Below are positions 45,480 through 56,674 of a stretch of DNA of 64,000 nucleotides, in pieces; position 1 is the stretch's first letter, and the number at the start of each line of letters is the position of its first letter. Origin of the DNA: Rhizophagus clarus (taxonomy: Eukaryota; Glomeromycota; Glomeromycetes; Glomerales; Glomeraceae); NCBI GenBank assembly GCA_015698045.1, contig BLAL01000081.1, positions 2,501-66,500 on the forward strand, written 5' to 3'. Made by a program: the position numbers and the translations under genes. Below the pieces are notes generated by a model. That model searched no databases, was not told the DNA's origin, and saw only the letters and a program-made list of their open reading frames with translations.

Positions 45480-47770
45480 TGAATATAATGGTTTCAGGAC
45501 TCATATTATCACACTATATAACCTTTATGATAAGACAGTTAATGATTAAAAAATTATCATATGCTATCCCTTGACGAAGTACTCAAGATACAATGACATC
45601 TCCCTCATGAAACACTACGACCCTTTGTTAAAATATGCAGCTATACTATACATACTAATTCATCATAATGCTGTCACATTTAAGAAGGAATAACGCATAC
45701 TATGCCCTTCAGTCTGCCTGGAAGCACCTTCACGCAAACCTCATCCTTTCAAAATTAACCAATAAAAATTTTGTGTAATAAAAAAATAAACAAAAAGAAA
45801 ATATAAACGAAACCTTCAGAATAAACTAAAAGAAAAAACACTCTATACTTTTAAAATAAAATAAAATAGCTTAAAAATAAGTAGTACAAAACATAACTGC
45901 AACTGCATTTTATTATATAAAAGAAAGACTATGCTATTAATAAAACCCAGTGAGAAAAATTAAAAGCTTTGATAATATTCTAAAATATACTTTACATTAA
46001 AAAATCCTAGTAGGTGCTACAACTAGAATTTGTTTCTTGTTGCTTGGATGACTCTCTCTGCATGTTTTCTATACACTTATTGAACAGTAAGAACTTCTGT
46101 AAATATTTTGGTCTTTAGACCCATTATCAGCATCTCTTTTATGACGTCTGTGAGTAAAGAATCCTCAGTTTCCATCTGTTTTTTACTATTCTTGTTTCTA
46201 AAAATTGTTTTTATCAAGTAGCTAGATAAGTATGTAAATAAAAAGTTATTTTCCATATTTTGTTTACTATTTTTTAACTGTTAATATACCAAATTTTATT
46301 AATAAAATTTCAATATTTTGTAAATCAAATTTTATTTTTTTTTTTAACCCTTTCAGAAAGTAAGAGTTTATCGCAGCTTTATTGGATACAAGAATAAATT
46401 ACATTATAGTAAACATAAAATGAAATCTAGCTAATGCCATAATTCGCAACCATATTAATAGAAACTATACCAGTCATCATCTAACAAAAGACTCCATCTG
46501 TAAATTCCATACCTACACTATAAATCTAATATAGATAGATCACCATCGCTATACTAAGCAATCATTTAGCCAATTGGTTTCACAATCTCAGGTAAGGTAT
46601 GCACCCCATTCTAGAGACAGTGTAATACTAGGTTTAATGAACACTAGCTAAAAAAAAATTTTTTTCTTTTTTTTATAATTTTAATGGTATCAATCCCATC
46701 ATCACTTTCAAAGCTTAATCTCACAGAACTAAAGAATCCCAGCGTGTACTGGGTTTAAAAAAATTATATGATTTTTAAAATCCTTATACAACCTTGAAAG
46801 ACCATGTACACAATAGCTGAGTCAGGTCGAGAACGTTCTTATAATGCGAGCTCACAATTTTTATACTCTATAATCCCTATAGAGCATTTCTAACTCAAAA
46901 AACTTGAGATCTTGAAGTTCTGGAAAAAATGAATCACAGGTCTCAAGAAAAAGAGGCACAAAACAGATACACCTTGAAGATAATGAGACATCTAATTAGG
47001 AACTAACAAAGTTTTGACCTAGATTGGTACCAAATTTTTTAAGTAAAAGTCCATAAATTAACAAGAAAAAATTAAACAAAAAACCACCAATCCAATATCA
47101 CTATTTGGCATGTGACAAGGATGTGCAACACATGCACAAAACCAAAAAAGAATATAATCAACAATTGAAAGCAGTCTAATGGAATTCCAGAGATCACCAT
47201 TAAGATCAATATTCCAATATTCTTCAGTCTTCTACCAAGCCTAGCGAGGAAGCAAGAAAATAAGTAGAAGTCAAAATATCAAAAAACAAGTTAGTAAAAC
47301 CCCCCAAAAACGGAAAAACCACCAAACAACTACCAAAAAAAAGCAATCTGATGATCCAATCTGTAAAAATAACAACTAATAACCTGTCTATCTTTCCCAT
47401 GAAACTACCAAGTTATTCCACAATCCTTAACATGAGTCGTTACCTAAAAGAAAACTCTGGCTTAAAAAACTCAGTTTTTCCAGATAAAACAATAGTATCC
47501 AGATAGCTGACAAGTATAGAAGGTCCTCCATTATATATCGAGAGCCTTTCTACAAATACTGAGCAAACATAAAAAATTGGTAGTAAAACCAAAACATGAA
47601 CTAAAAGTCCCAGAACATCTGTGTTCTTTGGCTTCAAATGTTTTGCATAGGCTGATAGTCAAGTTTCTTGACGAAAATGACCCCTTTATGTAGAACTAAA
47701 GGGTAGAAAAAGCTGACTTTTTGTTTCCAAACTTCTTGGAAAAAAATAGACAAAACAATTAGCAGGAAGA
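45480..47770 (-). mobile_element. old decayed element-like block of different composition
   Basis: The plus strand here is rich in A and C and poor in G, unlike the poly-T/poly-A neighbours, and has few homopolymers. On the minus strand broken frames give Leu/Phe/Trp-poor but protein-like strings (for example VFPFLGVLLTCFLIF near 47330 and MKPKNTDVLGLLVHVLVLLP at 47637), with a stop on average every 20-30 codons. No domain can be recognised. A strand-asymmetric retroelement relic is one reading and an old non-coding repeat another. The 65-residue minus-strand frame 47440-47637 has no independent support. Confidence 0.3.
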
Positions 47771-47774
47771 GTGC

Positions 47775-48900
47775 CTCCAAAAATCAAATTTTATTTTTAA
47801 TATTGTTTATATGATATATAAACTAAATATCAATAAAAGTATATATGAATTATTAAAAAAAAAATTATTTTAAATTAACTATAATTAAATAATTTTTAAT
47901 ATAATATATTAATTATTTTAAAATTTAAAATAATATTATTTATTAATTAATTAAAATATTTTAGATATGTAGAATCTTAAATTGTATAAAATTTAGTAAA
48001 AAAAATTATGAAAATTTTTTTTTTAAATAGTGTTAGTTAATAAATTTATTTTCTTATTTAATTAATATAATTGCAGTTTTAAAGAAATGCATTTAAAAAT
48101 AATTTAAATAATATTTACAAATAAAGTAATATAGATGTTTTACAAAAAAAAATTTTTTAAATATATTTTTTACCTAATATTTTTAAATTTTTATCATTAT
48201 TTTTAATTTATTTAAAATAATTAAATAAATGATTTATAAGTAAACTTTGTTAATAAAAATATTTAATTTATTTTATTAATTATCTTTGGTTTTTATATAT
48301 ATTTTTTGGATTCTATAATAATATACATTATAAATTTTAATTTAAACTAATATTTTTAAAATTCCTAATGGACTTTTATTAAAGAAATTTATTTAAAAAG
48401 AACTTTTACATATAATAAATAAAAAATTTTTAGGATTAAGTTTGAAAAATAATGTTCTAAATAAAATTAATAGTGAATACTATATATATCAAATATATAA
48501 TTAGTTATTTAGATTCTAATTTTTTCTAAACTGATATGAAAATTTTGTGGTAAAATTTTCCAAATTTTATTATTTTTTTTTTTTTTTTACATTGTATATA
48601 ATTATCTGGAAAGAGAATTTACATTTATAAAATGTAATTCCAGTTTACCTGACCTCAGCAAAGGCTGAAGGAATGTCATTTATATTACATAAAGTTGCAT
48701 GATAATTACATGATATTAACAAGTTCATTGCTTTTACGATTTTTTATTTTTTTTTTTCCATTTTTGACATAATAAGAATAATATAGACAAATAGCAATAT
48801 TCGAACATGTTTATATGTCATTAATTTAAAGTATTTGTTTTAATTTAGTAATAATAAAATTTATAACGAATCATACCTTAAAAAAAAAAAAAAAATACGA
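47775..48900. other. A+T-rich spacer, nothing recognised
   Basis: Poly-A/poly-T-rich with no frame. A short less A+T-rich stretch near 48610-48680 (CTGACCTCAGCAAAGGCTG) has no visible function. Confidence 0.4.
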
Positions 48901-48940
48901 AATAATAAAATTTGAGAATTTTTTGTGAAAATAATAATAT

Positions 48941-49558
48941 TCAGATATTATTATTCATATAAAAAAAAAGATTATTATTATAATAATTATAATAATAGTC
49001 ATAATAATCATAAAAAAAATAATCATGATAATGATTATGATGATTATTATAAGAAAAATCCGAAAAATTATTATAAGAGAAATGTGATGACTGATCGGTT
49101 AAACTGCTCTGAGTATTAATTTGTGGTTTTTGTACACGTTTACTTTTTTGTTTTTTTAATTTACTTTTCGAAATTTTTTTCTTTCTCATTGTTTCTGACA
49201 ATTCTTCATATAAATTTATATAAAACGTTTTTTCTCGGCTAGGTAATAGATCCCATTTTTCTGATGCGATGGTGGCATTTGGATAACCTTCTTTCAATGT
49301 TTCCCAGCTTATTGCTCGGAAAATTAGAAATCCATCCGGTGTATGGTTATCTTCAGATAATTTGATCGATAATTGGGTGTAAATGTTTCTTATTTCATTT
49401 GGAACGTCTTTCCAGCGTCCGCCAATTGTTATTGAATAATTTTGTTGTTTAACATTTGGTGAAATTTCTTTGTAAAGTTTCCAGGTTAATGCCCGGTAGA
49501 TTAAGAAAGCATTTGGGAAATGTTCCTTTTTTTTATTTGGGTCGCAAATAATTATCAT
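48941..49558 (-). CDS. two-HMG-box protein with Asn/Tyr/His-rich tail
   Basis: A single-exon 205-residue protein starting at an ATG. It has two tandem MATA-type HMG boxes: residues about 12-65 (FPNAFLIYRALTWKLYKEIS ... GGRWKDVPNEIRNIYTQLS) and about 72-120 (TPDGFLIFRAISWETLKEG ... SEKWDLLPSREKTFYINLYE). A basic linker KKKISKSKLKKQKSKRVQK (about 125-143) may be a nuclear localisation signal. The last ~50 residues are nearly only Asn, Tyr, His, Phe and Asp, a prion-like composition encoded by imperfect AAT/TAT repeats. Role: presumed DNA-binding transcription regulator. Most proteins of this fungal family have one box, so the tandem pair is unusual. First of five HMG genes in the cluster. An antisense 64-residue frame over its 3' end is a shadow. 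Confidence 0.8.
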   Translation of the reverse strand: MIIICDPNKKKEHFPNAFLIYRALTWKLYKEISPNVKQQNYSITIGGRWKDVPNEIRNIYTQLSIKLSEDNHTPDGFLIFRAISWETLKEGYPNATIASEKWDLLPSREKTFYINLYEELSETMRKKKISKSKLKKQKSKRVQKPQINTQSSLTDQSSHFSYNNFSDFSYNNHHNHYHDYFFYDYYDYYYNYYNNNLFFYMNNNI

Positions 49559-50893
49559 TTTGAAGAATGAAATTGACGATGAATCAAAATACTTTGCTTT
49601 TTTATTTAAAAAAAAAAAAAAAAAAAAATGATAATCGGAATATTAACTCCAAAAGTTCAATCAATGTTATTTAATACGGTACATACGTGCGTGCTATATA
49701 TTTAATCAATGTTAATTCGATCTAAATCTTAATTCGGAAATAGAGGGAACCAACCGTTAATTCTAAATGATCAATCTTAATTAGCAAAAGAGGACAATCG
49801 ACCAATCATGTAGGTATATGTCACGTGATTTTTTTTCCGGATAACTTAGATCCCATACATATGTTATTTAACGAATTCGGATACAATTAAATTAACCCGC
49901 AATTCATATTCCGTATCTTGCCATTATAAAAAAGGCGCTTTATTTCCCGATTAAACAAGGTTGTGTAAAATTTCTTAACAATGTAATAAGGAAATTATTA
50001 TTGTGCAATATGATATCAAAACTTTACTTTACAATGAACAAAACATAGACGGAAAACAATATCCTAAATTGTCTTAATTAAAGAAAATCGCGTATCAAAT
50101 TTTGTAAGTATAATGGCTAATTTTAATCTTAATAAAGTTAACGTGTCAAAGATATTTGTGCATTTTCCAGACGGAGGCGGCTGCAAAAATCATTACTATG
50201 ACAGAACAAATTCCGATTATGCGAAGTTACTCATTTCATAAAGCACAGAACATTGCATTTTTATAATAAGCATCATGTGTTTAGATTACACATGATAAAA
50301 TAAGTGACTTTAATTCCTGAAATCACAATAATAAATTTTAAAAGAAGATAATATTAATCTTAGATATGTCGATATAGCACTCAGAAAAGTATTTGCATAC
50401 CGTTTAACCTAATAATGTTATTTTATAATTCAAAGTACGTTTTTTTTTAATGATGGATCAAAAATGGATAATGAATGAAATTCTATTGTAAAATGTTAAT
50501 AGAAAGTAAATAATCAAGTTTTACTATACCAATTTTACTTGGAGAAAGATTTCCGTTATATTTATATATTCTAGAATGATCGAACTTTTTTTTTTTACAC
50601 GATACTCATTATATTATGTTCGACATAATGTTATATTTATTTAGAATTGTCATAAAAGAAAACATAAAAATAATAAAAATATATAACAATCTTAATCTTA
50701 AGTAATTTGTGTTATGATTAAAAATAAGAAATAGGAAAATTCCGAAAGAAAAATAACCGAGTGAAATATTTGAAATATTATGTATGATGACATCGAGGTG
50801 GTGTAATTTACATTTATGATTGATTCTTCAAATACGTCGACTTCAAATCAATTTGATTATCACGATAAACATTTTGCACATAAAAATCACAAT
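49559..50893. other. intergenic region, promoter of the two-box HMG gene
   Basis: A TCACGTGA motif lies at 49821-49828, about 260 bases upstream of the HMG start, preceded by several ATCAATGTTAATT-type phrases. Two similar phrases, TCAATGTTATTTAATACGGT and TCAATGTTAATTCGATCTAA, lie within 60 bases. No further gene is recognised up to 50893. Confidence 0.45.
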
Positions 50894-51283
50894 TTATTGT
50901 GAATTCATTAAATAAAACTTCATCATTGATGTCTTGATTTGGAACGGATTCATTGCAATTTTGTTTGTCATTATCGTGTTTAAATAATTACGATGATCAA
51001 ATTTGATACTGTATTTGATCGGCATTTCGTTCACAAATGCAATATTACCAAACTGTTCAAAAGATTTTACTGTAGTACCATTTCCACCGGATGCCATTTC
51101 TTTCTCTACATAATCTTTTGCGGCAGCTTGATAATATTTTCTTTTGCATGAATCACTCTCATCTTTCCATTTTGGTGCAATTAATCTTGAATGATCTGTC
51201 ATCTTAAGTTTACTTTCATGATTAATATTATCCTCTCGATAATAAAAAATAAAAGCATTCGTATGTCTTACAAGCTTGCTCAT
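50894..51283 (-). CDS. MATA-type HMG-box protein (129 residues)
   Basis: I place the start at the ATG at 51283 (MSKLVRHTNAFIFYYRED); the frame is open seven codons further, but only to a TTG. The HMG box covers residues about 7-62: NAFIFYYRED, then MTDHSRLIAPKWKDESDS, CKRKYYQAAAKDYVEKE. The box is followed by GGNGTTVKSFEQFGNIAFV, which recurs in the gene at 54347-54700, so the two are local paralogues sharing an extension beyond the box. Presumed nuclear DNA-binding protein; no other domain. The TTTTTTTAC-type A+T-rich 5' flank shows no distinct promoter motif. Confidence 0.8.
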   Translation of the reverse strand: MSKLVRHTNAFIFYYREDNINHESKLKMTDHSRLIAPKWKDESDSCKRKYYQAAAKDYVEKEMASGGNGTTVKSFEQFGNIAFVNEMPIKYSIKFDHRNYLNTIMTNKIAMNPFQIKTSMMKFYLMNSQ

Positions 51284-51309
51284 TATATCTAAATTTTTTC
51301 TCAAAAAAT

Positions 51310-52490
51310 CTCTTTACATATTAAATAAATAGATAAATATAAATATATACATATATATGATGTATGTTTTTTTTCAGCCTTGTTATCAGTTAAAAATAGA
51401 ATTCTAAAATAGAATTTCTACATAATTCGGTTATCGATTTCTCTGTAAAAAAAATTTTGTTATTTTCCCATCTTTGATTCTATAAAAAAAAAATATTAGT
51501 AATTTAATTCCGTTAAAAAAGAGACCTTTCGATTGGCTGATTATAGTAGTCAAATAATGGAAGCCTTGGGTTACACTCATTATGCAAACATGCAGATAAA
51601 ATTTAGATATCTATATATTGACACCCACACAAGAATAGTTGAGCCATTCATACTTTTAAAGTTTACGTATGCGATGTATACGATAAAATTTAGCCGCACA
51701 CAAATATTTTGTCTTTGTTAAAATTACTATATACATTTAGATCATTTGACTGATATTCTTTCAATTATTAATATAAGCCACACAGTTCGGATATTACTAT
51801 CCACATCGATAAAAATAAATAATATATATATATATAGATAGATTTAATTAAAACTAAATTTATATTACAAAATAAATAACATTTTTGGTAATCTCACAAT
51901 GAATACATTCGTTCGTTAAATATAAAAAGACTAATCTGAACTTTAATTTGTTGCGCCACCTTACGCGTTCATAAACGGGATTAAGGAGTGCGCTTAAATA
52001 ATGGAACACAATTGAATTGATGTGATTGTTCCTAAAAAAAGGAATAAAAATTTACAAAATATTTAATTTATAATGAATGAAAACATGGGAATAAACTTTC
52101 CGAAAGATCCTTTATCTCCACTATAATGTCAAATCCGATGGAAAGCATTGTTATTATTTAGTCATTGTCCAACCATGTGATCTCAAATTTATTTCAATTA
52201 TATATACTGTATGTATTGATTATTTATTTCTTCACTCTTTATGGTTGGTTGCACAAAATTATGAGAAGCCCGAGAGTATAACATATGAGAAAATTTCAAT
52301 TATTTTTTGATGCATAATTATGTCACTCCGAAGTCCGAATTTCTTCGAATTAATGTTTGGACAAATCATCAAAATTTATATTTACTCATATTGAAATTTA
52401 TATATAAATACTTCTTTGATTTTCTCAACTCGTGGGAATGTCATTTTGACCTTTATCCAGATTTAAATACTTCACTAGAAATTTTGAAGT
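51310..52490. other. intergenic region between divergent HMG genes
   Basis: The two flanking HMG genes (50894-51283 minus, 52492-52908 plus) diverge from this 1.2-kb spacer. It holds a short (TA)n run near 51825 and no coding frame I can support; the 62-residue frames at 51533 and 52307 have no family features. Regulatory content is likely but no motif stands out. Confidence 0.4.
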
Positions 52491-52491
52491 C

Positions 52492-52908
52492 ATGAATACT
52501 CTTACAATACATTCCTTTAACGTTAAGTCACGAAGAATTAGGAAAAGGGAGCCAAACGCTTTTATCCTCTATAGAAGTGACCTTAAAAAAAAATGCAATA
52601 TGAAAAAAATGAAAATGAAAGATTTCAGCAAATTTGCATCAGAAAGTTGGAAAAAGCTTTCAGATGTAGAAAAGGAAATATGGAGAAAGGAATACCACTT
52701 GAATAGAGATCATGAAGATCGTATTCCTAATGATTTTATTATTAAGGCTGTCTCAAATGATTCAGCAGCCTCTATAAATCTTACACAAATTATTGGCAAC
52801 TCTGACATTCATGATTTTGATTTTATTTGTGAATTATGTGAAAGAAGCATAGGCAGCAACGAGTTTTGTTCAAATTGTAGTATGATTCCATGCTCTAAGC
52901 AGGATTAA
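52492..52908 (+). CDS. HMG-box protein with C-terminal CxxC cluster (138 residues)
   Basis: Single exon, ATG start. Residues about 16-70 form a MATA-type HMG box: RRIRKREPNAFILYRSDLKK, then MKMKDFSKFASESWKKLSD, VEKEIWRKEYH. This is the copy closest to the classical fungal mating-type HMG pattern (PNAFILYR ... ASESWKKL). After an acidic linker the C-terminus has CELC, ERSIGSNEF, CSNC and a last Cys near the end, a zinc-ribbon-like spacing (CxxC-x9-CxxC). No other gene in the cluster has this. Presumed DNA-binding regulator; metal binding is inference. Confidence 0.85.
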   Translation: MNTLTIHSFNVKSRRIRKREPNAFILYRSDLKKKCNMKKMKMKDFSKFASESWKKLSDVEKEIWRKEYHLNRDHEDRIPNDFIIKAVSNDSAASINLTQIIGNSDIHDFDFICELCERSIGSNEFCSNCSMIPCSKQD

Positions 52909-52974
52909 ATGGAGTTGCATCTAGAAGTGTATTTTATTAGAAAAAAAAGTATTTTTTTTTGGCAAATACGTATA

Positions 52975-53165
52975 TATAATTGTTTTTTCACTCGGAAAAT
53001 CAGCAAAAAATCTGAATTATATCGCCTCGTTTTTTATTTTTATTTTATTTTTTCCTTCGATAATAATTTTACTCGTTCTTATAATTTAATTTATTCGTTG
53101 TTTTTTTTTTCATTCGGAAAAATTGGCAAAAAATCTGAATTATATTGACTCGTTTTTATTTTTAT
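52975..53165. repeat. duplicated ~120-bp unit in the HMG 3' flank
   Basis: TTCACTCGGAAAATCAGC then AAAAAATCTGAATTATAT followed by CGCCTCGTTTTTTATTTT recurs about 122 bases later as TTCATTCGGAAAAATTGGC then AAAAAATCTGAATTATAT and TGACTCGTTTTTATTTTT. It is a recent local duplication just after the stop codon; the open frame 52909-53148 crosses it but is only a product of the repeat. Confidence 0.6.
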
Positions 53166-53169
53166 TCTA

Positions 53170-54346
53170 TTTTTTTATTTTTTATTTTTTATTTTATTTT
53201 ATTTTTTTCTTAAGATAATAAATTTATTCAATATTTAAAGTGCTGGCAATAATTGTGTAAGACATTTTCGGAAAATTTAAATTTATTAATGCATAATTAG
53301 TATTGTTACAAATTATGACAATGGATACTTGTGCCGGGGATACTTATTGACAATTGAAAATGATCATAATTCGAGTAATATGACATCATTATTTTCCCAT
53401 TTGGTGTGACAATCGTTTGTAAATAATAAATTTTCTCGCATGAGTACGGACATATTGTATTATATGCGTAAATATTGAAGGGTTTAGAATGCCATTTTTG
53501 ATTTTATATTTCGCCCAACAAAATTACTCGCTCGTAAAAATATATTAGATATAGAAAAAATTTTTACTTTTTTTTTATTTTTATTTTTATTTTTTTCGCT
53601 TTAATAATGCCTTATTGCAAAGTACTTGAATAAAATAAAATAATTATTTTGAAAATTTGTCCAATAAAAAAGGATAACTGCTAAATACAATAAATCTAAC
53701 TTCAAATTATATAATCGATCGGATTAATATGTGGATTGGATTTACCAAAATGGTAGCAAAAAAGGGGGCTGATCGATCAATCCCGCAATTCGATCCTATT
53801 CAAATGCACATTCAATTAGCCTATCATGGTAAAATTTAACATGTCACAATAAAGAAACATCGCACGATCCTTTATCAATTATTTTCGTCTGTTAATGCAT
53901 AAATATTTATTAAAATGATGAAATTCTAGCCATATAAGTCTATTATTATAGACAATTAGTTATAATTAATTGTAAAACGTGATTGCATAATTTATAACTG
54001 TGATGTAACCCTATAGACTTTATTGACAGTAATGTATGTAAAAGTAATAGCTTTTAAATTTATTTTTATGCATATTTATAATTAAAAAGGTTAGAAATAG
54101 TTTTTATGGAGAAACATTTCCAACATTTCCGTTATTTTTTAACGACTAGAGAGAGTATCATACATATATATGTGTATATAATTCATATAACCTTATATAT
54201 ATAGAAAAAAAAAATAAAAATCTTATAATAGGTAACTTAGTGTATGACAAATTTCTAAAAAAAAAAAAAAATATATAATAAAAGGGAAATCAAACCGAAG
54301 AGATATTTATCGAACGATGGAATTCTTTCGTAAATGAAGTTAATGA
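53170..54346. other. intergenic spacer
   Basis: TTTTTATTTTTATTT-type runs near 53170 and 53570, then unique A+T-rich sequence without supported gene. It contains the 3' flanks of two convergent HMG genes. Confidence 0.4.
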
Positions 54347-54700
54347 TTATTCATGGTAATCAGTGTTTTGAGTATACTTCTCGAACATAATTTCTTCTTT
54401 GTTAGGATTAACGAGACATTCGATCACGAAACCATAATTACCACACTGTTCATACGACTTTGTTGTTCGATTATTTCCTCCGAAAGCAGCTTCTTTCTCC
54501 AAAGCTTCCTTCGCGGTAGCCTGGATAAATATTCTTTTATCAGAATCGTTCATGTTTCCCCATTCTGGAGCGGTAATTTTTGAGTGATCAGTCATTTTTC
54601 GTTTATTATTACGATCTATCGTATATTTTCGATATTGAAGATAGGGGTTAGCGGCCCTAACGGCTCTTGCTGTCCTTGCGGCCTTTACGCGTTTATACAT
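54347..54700 (-). CDS. MATA-type HMG-box protein (117 residues), paralogue of 50894-51283
   Basis: The start is set at the ATG at 54700 (MYKRVKAARTARAVRAANPY); the upstream extension would need a TTG start and encodes a hydrophobic stretch unlike the family. A basic N-terminus leads into a diverged HMG box (NPYLQYRKYTIDRNN, MTDHSKITAPEWGNMND, DKRIFIQATAKEALEKE), then GGNNRTTKSYEQCGNYGFV. The shared MTDHS, AP-W, EKE and GGN...KS-EQ-GN--FV elements tie it to the gene 3.1 kb to the left. The usual PNAF motif at the box start is weakened to NPYL, so DNA binding may differ. An antisense frame is a shadow. Confidence 0.78.
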   Translation of the reverse strand: MYKRVKAARTARAVRAANPYLQYRKYTIDRNNKRKMTDHSKITAPEWGNMNDSDKRIFIQATAKEALEKEAAFGGNNRTTKSYEQCGNYGFVIECLVNPNKEEIMFEKYTQNTDYHE

Positions 54701-54760
54701 GATTTTGAGAAATAACAATTCGAATATTAAATATAATTTATTTCGTCGCTGATCGCTCAA

Positions 54761-56245
54761 ACGTTAGATATTTACCTAGTTATATATATATATATATACA
54801 GTATATTTTTTCCAGCATAATAATCTCATCGAATTTCAAAGTTCAAACTGTAAAGAGCATTTTATCATGGAATAAAAAAAACGTACATAATTCCGCACCG
54901 CCTAAAAATAATCAAAGACAATGAAATATAAAAGTATTTTATATCTTTACCTTTCTTCATTATCGTTGGTAGGACATAAAATGATAATGCCGATCATTGC
55001 CAAATCTTTTCTTAAATATTTAAATAGAAAAAATTGGCCTTTAATGCTGTAATGGCTTAAATCTCAAGAAAAGAACTAAACAAAATTTACGCCTTCTTTC
55101 CAATAAGGTAATTAAGTGAATGATGATGCTGTGTGATTGCTTGAAAAAAAGGGATAATAAAATTACAATGATTTTTAGTTTAGCTTACAATAAATAATAA
55201 TTTATCTCTTTTTACTCGCCTATATTAGGTTTATTATTTAGTTGACCAGAATAATAATTAGCTTTCATAAACTTAATATGATAAAAATGACATCATTTGT
55301 ATCATCACCTTACGTATAAATTGTATCCGATTTCCGATTATATAATATTCTGACTTTACTATCTATCAAAGCTTTTTTTTTCTTTTTCTTTTTCTCTTTC
55401 TTTTTCTCTTTCTTTTCCTTTTTCTTTTTTTTTAAAAAAAATTTATATACAAAGAATATTGCGAACCAATTGATAGATGTTACAAAACTCCGTAATGTCA
55501 TTTTGTGAGATATCAGATGTAGGGGGTGTTTATTTGTTTTTCATGGATTGAAATGGATTGAAAATTCAATAAAAATAAAAGATTTTTATTCAACTTTTAT
55601 CTCGCCAATAACGTTAATCCCTAAGGTTATTATTATTGTTGTGTCACAAATGTGACTTTGTGACGTGATTTTAATAATTTGAACTTTTCGAATTACTTTT
55701 CTTTTTTTTTTTTCTAACAGACGTATTCATTGCACTTTTTATGGAAGGGAACTTCCATAAATTTTAAAGGACCAATAAAAAGAAATTTTATTCAAATAAT
55801 AAAGGCAAACTTATATCATGAAGGTCAACCAATAAGTATTATTGGTGAGATTGATTGAAATAAGATGAATAATAATAGGTCACACAGATTAAACAATAGA
55901 CCAAAATTTTATTCTTCCCTTAGACGAAGCGTAAATAGGATGGGAAAGCCTCTGGAAAATTATCAATGCTCTTTGATCATATGACGAATAAATTACTTCA
56001 TATCCTCCCCAAACATATATTTATAATATTAAATATATGATATTGCTAATACCAATAGGATTATGAAAATTTGAATATATAAGTAGAGAAAATGAGCTTT
56101 CGTTTCGATTTATTCATTTCATAAAAAAAAAAAAGAAAAAAAAAATCGTATATTTATATATATATATATATATACATATTTTTTTTCTTTTTTTAAATAT
56201 TTTCGTTCGTTCGCTTAATTTTTACCGATTCGAAACTTCTTTATT
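54761..56245. other. intergenic region with microsatellites
   Basis: A (TA)n run lies near 54780-54797, a T/C tract (TTTTTCTTTTTCTCTTTC type) at about 55373-55435, and another (TA)n near 56155-56175 just before the last HMG gene. The minus-strand 63-residue Lys-rich frame over the T/C tract is an artefact. A sentence-like duplication is not seen; no further gene recognised. The last 140 bases are the presumed promoter and 5' UTR of 56246-56674. Confidence 0.45.
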
Positions 56246-56674
56246 ATGGGTAAATTTCGCGTGTTTGAATACGTTTATCGTCCGGATTTAGGGGGTGTCG
56301 GAATAAATGGAAGGAAGAAAAAGCATCCAAACCAATTCATATTATTTAGCAAGAAATTGAGAGAAAATGCTCCGAAAGAATTAAGAATAAAAGCATCTGA
56401 GCTAAACAAATTTGCTAGTTATCTGTGGAAAGAAAAAATGACGGATGCGCAAAAAGAATTTTGGAGAAAACGTTCTCAAAAAGATAGATTGACCCCGAGT
56501 GATAAAGAGCTAACTGATTATATCCAAAATGCTGCGATATCTTATGTTGACCTATCTTATGTTAGCCAATTAAATGATTGCTCGTTCAAGGAGTTCACAA
56601 CGACTCGATTAGTCTTAAAAAGTGATTGTTATTTAACGGATTCTTTAGAACTTAACTGGTCAATCCATATTTAA
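56246..56674 (+). CDS. MATA-type HMG-box protein (142 residues)
   Basis: Single exon, ATG start. Residues about 24-80 form the HMG box: KKKHPNQFILFSKKLREN, KASELNKFASYLWKEKM, TDAQKEFWRKRSQKDR. The box keeps the FASYLWK motif typical of the fungal family (compare FASESWK in 52492-52908). The ~60-residue C-terminus has no recognised domain. Role: presumed nuclear DNA-binding regulator. Genes 52492-52908 and 56246-56674 are on the plus strand and resemble each other in the box, whereas the two minus-strand single-box genes resemble each other more, so the cluster contains at least two subfamilies. Confidence 0.82.
   Translation: MGKFRVFEYVYRPDLGGVGINGRKKKHPNQFILFSKKLRENAPKELRIKASELNKFASYLWKEKMTDAQKEFWRKRSQKDRLTPSDKELTDYIQNAAISYVDLSYVSQLNDCSFKEFTTTRLVLKSDCYLTDSLELNWSIHI

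Noticed and set aside
45480..47770. Reverse transcriptase gene on the minus strand
   Set aside because: Composition suggested an old retroelement, but no catalytic motif such as YXDD or other RT landmark could be recognised, so only a decayed block is reported.
48925..49119. Plus-strand frame of 64 codons with Asn/Tyr/His repeats
   Set aside because: Antisense to the repeat-encoded tail of the two-box HMG gene.
54353..54583. Plus-strand 76-codon frame
   Set aside because: Antisense to the HMG gene at 54347-54700.
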